A stretch of 64,000 nt of DNA from Limnanthes douglasii subsp. nivea (lineage: Eukaryota > Streptophyta > Magnoliopsida > Brassicales > Limnanthaceae): positions 8,204,980-8,268,979 of the forward strand of contig JAUPFV010000005.1 of assembly GCA_036936605.1 (NCBI GenBank). The letters run 5' to 3'. Both the position numbers and the translations under genes were made by a program. The notes beneath the pieces were generated by a model that had not been told where the DNA came from, did not search any database, and saw only the letters and a list, made by a program, of their open reading frames with translations. Positions 55,665-64,000 of the stretch are shown piece after piece (positions within the stretch are counted from its first letter, which is position 1; each line of letters starts with the position of its first letter).

Positions 55665-57830
55665 AGTAGAAAATCTGCTAGCTTGAAGTTTACTTTTGGG
55701 CAATTTAATAATTGTTTTGAGTACGAATAAACATTTTCAGTAATGGTTACTATTGTTGAACAAATATTTTTAATATAAATTCATGTGAAAGTTGTTGTTG
55801 ATAACATTTTGAAGAAAAAATTTCAGTAATGGTTACTATTGTTGAACAAATATTTTAAATATAAATTCATGTGGAAGTTGTTGTTGATAACATTTTGAGA
55901 TATAGATCTAGGTCTGCATCCATTTAACGCATCTGAATAATGCAATTAGAACAACTTATATTTCAAATAATTATGGTGTTAATTTTCTCACTACTAATTC
56001 TATAGAACTTACGAGTAAGTCATGATGTAAATAAATTGAAGATGTTGGTTAAACATTTGAAAACAGTTATATTGGTTTAAATATTTTTTGTTAAAATTTC
56101 TTATAAAGTAGCATTTCATATATAAATATAAACGTAATAGTAAATAAAAGATTTCTATATTTTATGAATTTAAAGAAACCAAATATTATCCTTGGAGAAT
56201 ATATGGAACTATAGGTCATGGTAATTTGTTCATGGCTATTAACAAGTATGTTAGAGGACATAGTTGTTGTGTTATTGCTAAGAATATATCAAGTAAACAT
56301 GTATTTTCTAGATATTGTTGCTAAAGTCTTTTACATGAGGATAAATGCTACAAGAAGGTAAATGATACATTTAGTAAAAACATGTTAAAAACATGTCATG
56401 AATTAAATATTTTGTATAAAGTATAATGGTGTTCTTCAAAGAAAATAAAGGTAAAGGAATTTGGTGGTAGTTCTTTATCGTATTCTTATTAAAGGATATT
56501 TTAATGCAATGAAGAATCTAGATCCAACAAGTGACTTTATTCTTAAAATTTGAAGTATATAACAATATATTTAAGAGCTACTTTATGGACTTTTGTGTGT
56601 ATTAGTGGATTTGGAAGTTGTATGCTTATCGAAAATATAAGCATCTAGTGTTTGTTATAGCCAAAAATTGAAATCAATGTAATTTTTTCTTTCTTAGTTT
56701 TATTTTATTTTAATAAGAATACGTTTATTCCTGTTAAATTATATATTATTAATATTAGTAGTGATAAAAACAAAAATACTATTTTTTCAGGTTTATTTCT
56801 AGTAACATTCACTATTATTGGGTATGAAGACTATTTTAATTGGCTATGGTTTCTCACATTATTGAAGCCACATATTGGCGATTGCAAATTCTAATCGCTA
56901 TAAATGTATTACTAGTTTATTTCAATATTTATTTCCATATTGTTATCATTTGATTCGTTTACATGATATCCTTTTAAATTTAAGTCATAAACTTAGAAAA
57001 TTTCGCATAATATTACGAGGTGTGATAATTTAAAATTTTAAAGAGTGTGTGCATGTTCCTACAACAAATACATTTTTTTAACTCCATGACATATATTTTA
57101 AAAGTCAGTGGAAATATTATCTATTGTTTTAGAGATAATCTCCCTCGTGAATACTATGTCAATGCTTTATTTCAAGGTAAATGGATATATTTTTGTTTCT
57201 TCAAGTTTAATTGAGTCATTTCATAGCAACATAATGTATTTTCATGTTGTTCCGGGGATGAAGTTGATTGATAAAATTCTTATTATGCGCATGGTTCAAT
57301 TTTCTAAACATTGTGTCGAATCTAATATGTGGTCTAGTGAAATATATCCTAAAATAGATAAAAAGTATAAATATAATATTGAGGTTGGACTTTTATAGTT
57401 TTTTTATTCATCATCTGAATCAAATTTTGAAGTGTACGTAGAACCCAATATAGTTGTAAATCTTTCAAGGCATGGTTATTCATATGACTTTTAAACATAT
57501 GATTGTTTTCCGTGTGCTCATGTTTTACCTATTATTACAAAACCAAAGAAACTATGTTTGAGTTTGTTGAATAGTATTTTCATTCGACTTCATATGGAGT
57601 TTGCTATGCATTACCAATAAATGTGTTTTATTTATTTATTTTGGTCAAACTGGTAGCATAGATGAACCACTTTCTATACAACCACCTGTTTTGAAAAATA
57701 CATCTTGGTAGGCCAAAAAAGATAAGGATTTTATTAAGAGATGAAGATATTTGATAGAAGATTAAATTATAGTCTTTGTAAAAGAGTTAAAAATCACAAC
57801 AAGAGATATTGTAAGGAGATATATATTTAA
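55665..57830 (+). pseudogene. mudrA-like: MuDR-type transposase remnant (MULE copy B)
   Basis: Same order as copy A. The N-terminal MuDR block is eroded near 56,140-56,300. The part before SWIM is best preserved at 57,108-57,398, with an open frame including SSSLIESFHSNIMYFHV and IDKILIMRMVQFSKHC. Further on come FPCAHVLPIITKPK (about 57,505) and GRPKKIRILLRDEDI (about 57,700-57,745), then SLCKRVKNHNKRYCKEIY as the terminal zinc knuckle. Stops and frameshifts prevent function. Confidence 0.7.
55735..55902. repeat. 86-bp tandem duplication inside MULE copy B
   Basis: TTTCAGTAATGGTTACTATT starts at 55,735 and again at 55,821. Copy A at about 9,140 has only one unit, so this arose after the two MULE copies split. 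Confidence 0.8.
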
Positions 57831-58539
57831 ATATTATTTTTTTCATTGATTCTTTATGCTCGATGTATTAGACATACTTTTATGAATTCAAATATTATTG
57901 GATTTTGTTACGTTTTAAAAGTGTGGTATTTCATGGAGTTTTTATTTATTGTTTTTAATGTTTTATCATGATTGTGTGTTATTATTTGTTGTTCATTGTA
58001 GATAAATTAATATTATATATCAAGAATAACATGATGAATATTATTCTTCTTAAATTGACATGAGTAACATTAATAATTCCAAAACTTAGATAATTTTATA
58101 CTAATATGAAATAAAGGACTTAAAAAAACTAAGTCAAACACCATTTGTTATTTGTCAAATTACAAAATACTTTAATTTTAGTCATAAGAAACTAAGTCAG
58201 ACACCATTGTTCTTTTATCATTAGAGAAATTGAAAAATTATTAAAATTTTAGTCATAACAAAGTGAGTCATACTAAATTTGTTCTTTGACATTACATAAG
58301 TTACAAAAAACTTAAAATTTGTTCAATATGCCTAAAGGTCTTTTTGTACGTTGTATTAATCATTGAGTAATGCATGGCATTTATACACTTTGAGTTTTTC
58401 TTTCTTTGTATTATATATTGATTTGACTTTTTTGTACAAATATTTCATATAATAACATATCATAACACCACAAAGTGATATATATTTTTATTGTAGACAT
58501 TCACGTTTGTTTATAAGCTTTTTATATCCACTCAATTTC

Positions 58540-58603
58540 CGGCATTAGCAAGAAAAAAGACACATGCTGACATATATAAAATCGGATAATATACATATCT
58601 TAG
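58540..58603 (+). pseudogene. Short copia RNase H fragment
   Basis: GACACATGCTGACATATATA, then AAATCGGATAATATAC, aligns with 12,794-12,840. There the same sequence opens the copia RNase H piece. It shows that this copia segment was already joined to the MULE before duplication. Confidence 0.55.
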
Positions 58604-59120
58604 TTGAATCCATTTATGGTCGTCTAATAAGAGATAATAGAGGTGATATCTTAGCAGCTCATAACCGTATCTATGTAAAGCAGTCCCATATTATAGTTGA
58701 ATGTAGGGTTCTTTTCGATGAGCTACTAATATGCAAATAAAATAAAATTGATCATCTTGATATTGACTCTATTGTCCCTGTTGAAATGTTTTTTAAAGGC
58801 AAATCCCCACTTTATTTGGCTCCTCTCATTGAATATAGTAGAAAGTTGATATCTTCCAGTATGAATATATATTATATATATAACAATAGTATGTTGCAGA
58901 TTCGATTGTTAAATGGACTCTTAGAAGCAAGATGATTTTAATCAAAATCAGGCTCCAACTCAACTAAGAAATATTACACTACTTGAAAGTTTTGAAGTTG
59001 GTTATCTAAGGGTTGAATACTGATTATATTAATCTCAATCTATATCAGTCTGTTGATACTATGTAATCAATAAATTATATACCAAGCATTGAAGGCTGTA
59101 ATAGAATGACATTAAATAGT
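58604..59120 (+). pseudogene. 5'-truncated LINE 3' end (RNase H domain)
   Basis: YGRLIRDNRGDILAAHNRIY is followed by QSHIIVECRVLFDELLICK and by FFKGKSPLYLAPLIEYSRKL, the RNase H-like C-terminus of L1-type LINEs. It ends in LLNGLLEAR and a 3' UTR with GATACTATGTAATCAATAAA (near 59,050-59,075). Truncation at the 5' side is typical for LINE insertions. The same domain closes the LINE at 1,050-6,265, but this copy is better preserved. Confidence 0.75.
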
Positions 59121-60580
59121 TTACATGCTAAATATTATTTCATATGTACTTGTAAAACTGAAATTTTAGTAGGAATTATGAATACAACTTCATCAAACTT
59201 CTCCTAAGGAAATGTTTAAGAATATAACATTATGATAAATTAATCTTTATCTTATCAAATCATTTCGATTAGAGTCATCTTCGCCAAATTCATATAAGAT
59301 GAAATGGAATATTAAAATCGTTTACCTTCAGCAACTCAGGTTCTCTAATTTTTTTACCGAGGAAACAAAATCTTCATGTATTTACACAAAAACAAATGGG
59401 ACATTTTATTATGTTATAAATCAATTAATAAAAATCATCCATAACATGATTCATATTTCTAACAATTCTCATAGTAGGTAGACATACCTGACTTCCACTG
59501 TGTTTGTAGAAAACTAAACTTTCTAGGAAACAAAACGAAGCAGAATAATTACTAAGATTAATGTTCACGAGATAAGATAGAAGAAGACTAATCTTTGAAA
59601 TAAGCTGGATAACTTAAATTTGAACTCGATATTACTAGCTTTAATATGGAGGACACTGACAGTGACTCTTCGAAACCATATAGACTTTGATTCTTTCTCA
59701 AAAAAATAAAAAATTCAGCTAGATCGAATAATCAACTAAGATAAATAAAATCACTAAACTAGAAACCCAATAAAATTGACGTGATTAAAAAACCAAAAAT
59801 GAATTTAAAACTCCATGCGTTTCATTTTTAGTATTTCCATATATGATTATATACAAGCTTAAACAATAAAATTCAAGTTTCATAATAACACAAATTGACC
59901 CACAAATTATAAATTATTCAACTTATTTTATTTATAAAAACATAAAAAATCTTCACGAATTATTATATTTTTACAATTTTTAAAATTATCTTAAATGTTT
60001 TGTTATTTCCTATTTTCTATTCGTCTGCGTATAAAATTCCACCCATAACTTCCTTATAGATAAAGTTTTGATTGTAATAAATTTTTTTGTATAAGCACAA
60101 TAACACATGGATTAACTTTGAGGACTTAATATAAAACGTTGTCACTCAAGTCTAAAATATAAAAGTATTTTTAAGATAGCTATTATTTCTTTTTCTAGCG
60201 AGGTTAGCAAAATTACCCTTGACTTGACGTCCACGTTACCCAAATTAATATTCATTTTTTTATTTAGTAAAATACTCTTGATTATTAAATTCAAAATAAA
60301 AGGATCATTTAATTATGGATAGGTACGTCAACAACACGGTGCTAAATATAAACTAAAAATGGGGCCACATTAACTTTGACAATTGACGTCTAGGGTCGTC
60401 CAATAAATTTCATGGCAATTATCGCCGGTACGTTTTACATTTACGTCCATCGATTTATCCACCGCTAGCTGTCGCGATTATTAGCACGAGCGTGGTTAAT
60501 TGTAGGTTTTATAATTTCGTTGAAAAAACATGTCAGCTACCCTACTGGATCAATCTAGAAATCGAATTAGGATTTGAAAA
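59121..60580. other. A+T-rich DNA, no confirmed gene
   Basis: No transposon domain is seen. Weak exon-like signals lie on the minus strand (see findings, 59,488-59,522). Otherwise A/T tracts. Confidence 0.5.
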
Positions 60581-61055
60581 GGGCAATACTATTTCCTCCA
60601 TGATAATTTGTATTTCTTCCATAATTTGAAAATAACTCCATTTTTTTATTGGCCAAAGCTATTTCCTCCATCAAAATTATTATTTCCTCCATAATTTGAA
60701 AAAATTCCCATCTTGTTATTTCCTCCATAAAGGAAAATATACATTTGCCCTTATACCCATTTTTTCTTAAAAAACTATTATCCTAACATACCATTACTCA
60801 TTCACTACAACTAAACTCATTCTTCACAAAACAACAAAACCAGTACCTTACAAATTGAAAAGAGAGAAAAAGCTTGGAGAAGAAAATCCATTCTTCACAA
60901 AAGAGAGAGAAGCTTGGTGAAAAAAACCCATTCTTCACAAAACCATTCGAAGAGAGAAGGTAGAAGGCTTGGAAAATGTATGATTTCTTCATTTTTATTT
61001 GTTTTTTCATTTTCGATTAGGGTTTGGTTTGGAAAAGTTTTCTGCAATTTTTTAA

Positions 61056-61110
61056 ATGCATCGAGCATGTGATTCCGAGTTGCCCACTCGGAATCACATG
61101 CTCGATGCAT
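61056..61110. other. Hairpin H1: perfect 24-bp stem, 7-nt loop
   Basis: Arms 61,056-61,079 (starting ATGCATCGAGCATGTGATTC) and 61,087-61,110 are exact complements; loop TTGCCCA. Inner part of the stem is the shared GATTCCGAG core. Confidence 0.9.
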
Positions 61111-61154
61111 ACAAAAAAAATTCAGAAAACTTGATGTTGTAATTTTTTCCGAGA

Positions 61155-61296
61155 TTTTATCGGATGATCATACTAGTTTATCGGATGTTGTTGTTTGTTT
61201 ATCGGATGATGTTTTTTTTAATCGAATTATGTTTTTTGTTTATCGGATGATGTTTTTTGTTATTCGGATGATGTTTTTTGTTTATCAGATGATGTT
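61155..61296. repeat. Tandem TTTATCGGATGATGTTTTTTG units
   Basis: About six imperfect units of roughly 22-26 bp built on TTATCGGATGATG and a T-run. They lie between hairpins H1 and H2. Confidence 0.8.
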
Positions 61297-61315
61297 TTTA
61301 ACGGGACAGAAAGTT

Positions 61316-61354
61316 TGCAACTGATTCCGAGTGGCCCTCTCGGAATCAGTTGCA
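61316..61354. other. Hairpin H2: perfect 16-bp stem, 7-nt loop
   Basis: TGCAACTGATTCCGAG at 61,316-61,331, loop TGGCCCT, exact complement at 61,339-61,354. Confidence 0.9.
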
Positions 61355-61377
61355 CATTTTTTTTTGAAAACTTGCAG

Positions 61378-61515
61378 CTGATTCCGAGTGGCCCTCTCGG
61401 AATCAGTTTCAACTTGGTTCAAACTTGAGACAACTGATTCCGAGTGGCCCTCTCGGAATCAGATGCACATTTTTTTAAAATTACACCTGATTCCTAATGC
61501 CCGGCTCGGAAATAG
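61378..61515. other. Hairpins H3, H4 and degenerate H5
   Basis: H3 (61,378-61,406) and H4 (61,434-61,462) have CTGATTCCGAG arms and loop TGGCCCT. H5 (about 61,487-61,515) has CTGATTCCTAA and GCTCGGAAATAG and no longer pairs fully. Confidence 0.85.
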
Positions 61516-62207
61516 TTGTTTTTCTTTCAGAACTGTAAAAATCGGGTTTAGCTGAAAATAATAATTTTGAAATAGGTATTTTCAAGCTACGAAGTTGTAA
61601 AACGTAAAAACAAGTTTAAATTATCTTGTTTGTCGATTGAGTGTTGTTCTCCGCCTTTGTTTGGGTTTCTTCATTTTCCATGATTAATCTTCAATAAAAT
61701 TGAAGTTCTTTGTTTTAGGGTTAATTTTATAGGTAGAATCATATATCTTGGATTAAAGTGGTTAATGCTGTGTTTTTTCATATAAAACTATCTATTAGAT
61801 AAATGGCATCTAGTGATAAATTTGAATAAAAATAAGGGTAATTTGGTAAAAGCAAGTCACTAGTGTTTTTGAAAGTTTGAAAGATGGAGGAAATAAAAAA
61901 TAACATGGAGGAAATAGCTTTGGCCTTTGTTATTTTTTCCATAAATGAAATTACACATTTGTCCTTCTACCCATTTATTCTATCTCTTTCTTTTCAAAAA
62001 GCCATTATTCTACCCATTTATTCTATTATCCTACCCATTAACAAATTCAAAGAAAAAAAAAACCATACTCATCTCTCTCTTTAGTTTTCTACTTTCTTTT
62101 GTTTCCAGTTTCTTTTCAAACCGCTAATCTCTTCAGTTTTCTATTGTCTTTTGTTTTCCAATTTCTTTTGTCTCTGGCTCTTCTTGTTAGATTAGGATTC
62201 TTATTTG

Positions 62208-62300
62208 GTAGATTTAGGGTTCGATAGGGTTCTTATTTGGTAGATTTAAGGTTCGATTTAGGGTTCTTATTTGGTAGATTTAGGGTTCGATTAGGGTTTA
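62208..62300. repeat. Three 30-36 bp units with telomere-like TTTAGGG
   Basis: GGTTCTTATTTGGTAGATTT then AGGGTTCGATT recurs about three times. TTTAGGG equals the plant telomere unit and AGGGTT the telobox, but the units are not consecutive telomere repeats. Confidence 0.7.
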
Positions 62301-62378
62301 TGCTTTTGGTTGGATCTGTTTTCGAGTTTTGTTCGATTTTGTGACCATATGGCTGTTCTTTTATATTCTGTTTTTTTT

Positions 62379-62520
62379 AGCGAAAGCATGTGATTCCGAG
62401 AGGCCATCTCGGAATCACATGTTTTTTTTAACTGCAAAACATCTGATTCCGAGTGGCCATCTCGGAATCACATGTTTTGCAGTTAAAAAAGGCATTCTCT
62501 CGGAATCACACGCTTTCGCT
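62379..62520. other. Hairpins H6 and H7 inside a larger inverted repeat
   Basis: H6: CATGTGATTCCGAG at 62,387-62,400, loop AGGCCAT, complement 62,408-62,421. H7: 24-bp arms 62,430-62,453 and 62,461-62,484 with one mismatch and loop TGGCCAT, extended by T/A pairs. The outer arms 62,379-62,402 and 62,497-62,520 also pair over 24 bp with one mismatch, so H6 and the outer stem are alternative folds. Confidence 0.85.
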
Positions 62521-62530
62521 AATGTTTAAA

Positions 62531-63335
62531 TTTTTTGGCTAGCAATAGTTGCTTCTGAAATAGTTGCTTATGTTGCGTATTTCACATTTACAAGTGTTGT
62601 GTTTTTTGGATATTATAGTGATGGACATTGATAATTGAACAATAATAAATATAACAACTAGTGCCAAATTTGAAATACATCGTACGTAAAATAAGAAAAA
62701 TAACACATAATTTGTATTTTAAGCTTATTTTGAATTTGGTTTTACATATTCTTATTTTAAATATTGAAAAAATTAGATATATCTGTAGAGGTAGTACTAG
62801 TTGGAATGTTATAATAAAATGCAAAGTTTGTCATTAACAGTGGAAAATCACACAGTTTACGTCTCTGTCGGGGCAGATTTACAAAACGTGCAACTATGCA
62901 AAATATACTTCGTGAAAATTCCCTCTCATCATTTGGAAATAAAAGCGACCATAAGGAGTGATGTTTGTGTTAATTTTGAGGAAGTTAGTGTCTAATGATG
63001 CACCCATTGTCAAGATAATATAATTTTAATTAAATTGTATATTTATTTAATTTTTAATTATATGGAAATAATATGATGTAAAAATCTATAATAAAAAAAT
63101 TGTATCAAGATTTTGAGTTTAATTGATCAGTATATGCAGTAACTAAAATTTAGATTGACGTAAAAAAAAACTATAAAATTAAGAATGATTCAAATAAGGA
63201 CAAATCATGAAGATCGTGTGGTATGGTCAGTTCCAAAAATATTGATTTATATTTTCATAAGTAACATGATGAATTTCACAAATGAAGACAATCTTGACTA
63301 CAATGTAACATTATTGCTTTAGTTCGCACTTGCTT
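62531..63335. other. A+T-rich DNA, no gene confirmed
   Basis: The only longer ORF (62,801-62,995) is 64 codons, has no recognised domain and is not supported. Confidence 0.5.
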
Positions 63336-63473
63336 TTAACAAGTGTTTCACACTTTGCACTTCATTAACAAGTGATTCGTAATTTGCATTATAATTAACA
63401 AATGTTTCACACTTTGCACTTCATTTAACAAGTGATTCGTAATTTGCATTATAATTAACAAATGTTTCACATT
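63336..63473. repeat. 59-60 bp tandem repeat, 2.3 copies
   Basis: TTAACAAGTGTTTCACACTT begins units at 63,336, 63,395 and 63,455 (the last partial). Each unit has two related halves (AACAAGTGTTTCAC and AACAAGTGATTCGT). Confidence 0.9.
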
Positions 63474-63619
63474 TGGAGATGATTGATGTTTATAACTATC
63501 CGCGACTTTCCAATTGAATTTGATGGAACTTTTCAAAACCTCATAAATCATTAACTTTCTCGAGACATGAAATTATTACATTAAAATTATAAAATAAATA
63601 AGCAAATATATTTCTAAAA

Positions 63620-64000
63620 TTTGTGCTATTGTTGTATTAGGACATCTAAATGAATAGGAAATCCAATTAATATAAGAAGATAAAAATAGGAGAGCTAATG
63701 AATAGGAAATTTCTAGAAAATAGAAGGAGCCCAATTCCATTAAGAACTTAAACCTAACTCAAACAGATCAAAACACAACTTTTAGTGGAATCGGTGAGAC
63801 TGTTTCAGTCCAACATATATGTTACGCTCCAGCTCAGTTATGCCCAACACATATGCTTCAATCCACATTTTCTTCGGTCCATATTTCTTTGATCCAACAT
63901 ATATTATTCGGTCCAAATTGCTTCGACTATGCTCAAATTTTAGGTTCCAGTAGACTCTTTACCACTTAGACTACTAGAGCATCCAATCACTTAGTGAGCT
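63620..64000. repeat. LTR-like repeat, cut by window end
   Basis: AATAGGAAATCCAATTAATA then AGGAGAGCTAATGAATAGG and a following run of 'cagtccaacatatatg' type resemble the possible solo LTR at 31,780-31,930. The identity is weak and no borders are seen. Confidence 0.35.

Larger units (their letters stand above)
45590..58520 (+). mobile_element. MULE copy B (composite, with LTR element inside)
   Basis: Composite of satellite (45,590-46,954 and 54,592-55,290), degraded MuDR-type transposase (55,665-57,830) and 3' non-coding part (to about 58,520). It matches copy A at 8,860-12,560 but keeps ten times more satellite. The LTR element 46,955-54,586 is inserted in its satellite. Confidence 0.65.
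60651..61925. mobile_element. Inner TIR element with hairpins (1,275 bp)
   Basis: The left TIR begins GGCCAAAGCTATTTCCTCCA (60,651) and the right TIR ends in its exact complement (61,905-61,925); weaker similarity extends to about 45 bp. Flanks TTTTTTATT (60,642-60,650) and TTTGTTATT (61,926-61,934) match in 8 of 9 positions and fit a 9-bp target duplication as in MULEs. It carries no transposase but a 24-bp tandem stretch (61,155-61,296) and five hairpins. Non-autonomous DNA transposon, superfamily tentative. Confidence 0.7.
60583..62530. mobile_element. Outer TIR element with hairpins (right end lost)
   Basis: Starts with a TIR relative, GCAATACTATTTCCTCCATG, at about 60,583 and is interrupted at 60,650 by the inner copy. 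It resumes at 61,926 with TTATTTTTTCCATAAATGAA, the counterpart of TTATTTCCTCCATAAAGGAA in the inner copy, and carries three related hairpin arms at 62,379-62,520. No right-hand TIR is seen after 62,530, so the end is deleted or strongly diverged. Confidence 0.55.

Noticed and set aside
62208..62300. Interstitial telomere array
   Set aside because: TTTAGGG units are not consecutive; they are embedded in a longer 30-36 bp repeat.
61056..62520. Rho-independent terminators or bacterial attenuators
   Set aside because: The stems lie in plant DNA within TIR elements and occur as a family; a bacterial terminator reading makes no sense here.
62801..62995. 64-codon ORF as a gene
   Set aside because: No domain, no paralogue in the window, no splice or promoter signal; length is compatible with chance.

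Overview
This window is nuclear DNA of a flowering plant, most likely a eudicot with a repeat-rich genome. It is strongly A+T-rich, has no bacterial-style operons, and nearly every recognisable coding stretch belongs to a plant transposable element: L1-type LINEs with the DUF4283/zinc-knuckle ORF1 and RVT zinc-binding domain, Ty1/copia, Tat-lineage and other Ty3/gypsy elements, and Mutator-like (MULE) transposons. Most copies carry frameshifts and stops, so this looks like old nested heterochromatin. I cannot name the species.

Layout. 1-0.5 kb: short repeats. 1.05-6.27 kb: near full-length dead LINE (+). 6.27-7.38 kb: DNA element with imperfect terminal inverted repeats (TIRs) around a minisatellite with two-level structure. 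7.53-8.2 kb: small two-exon gene of unknown function (copy A). 8.86-12.6 kb: MULE copy A, itself carrying a 685-bp MITE with a 9-bp target duplication. 12.7-14.3 kb: Ty1/copia 3' end plus LTR. 14.6-28.15 kb: Tat-type gypsy (+), split by a second Tat-type element in the opposite orientation (about 16.5-25.9 kb). 28.65-29.8 kb: another gypsy PR-RT remnant. 30.36-31.26 kb: LINE ORF1 fragment. 32.6-37.3 kb: Ty1/copia body, LTR and PBS. 37.64-38.4 kb: small gene, copy B. 38.74-43.97 kb: four to five near-identical 1.22-kb tandem units, each a chimera of copia gag and LINE 3' end. 45.15-45.39 kb: tRNA-derived SINE-like element. 45.6-58.6 kb: MULE copy B, whose 72-bp satellite is split by a complete LTR element (46,955-54,586, target duplication GTCAT). 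58.6-59.1 kb: LINE 3' end. 60.58-62.52 kb: nested TIR elements carrying a series of near-identical hairpins. 62.5-64 kb: A+T-rich DNA, a 59-bp tandem repeat and an LTR-like end.

Two larger patterns stand out. First, 'small gene, then MULE, then copia junction' occurs twice in the same order and strand (7.5-12.84 kb and 37.6-58.6 kb). This suggests one ancient tandem segmental duplication whose second copy was inflated by the 1.22-kb array and the LTR element. Second, two Tat-type elements each carry a long, intron-containing, coiled-coil ORF antisense to gag-pol. The least explained structure is the hairpin family at 61.06-62.52 kb: perfect 11-24 bp stems with a constant 7-nt loop and a shared GATTCCGAG/CTCGGAATC core. 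It is the best candidate here for something not yet described.
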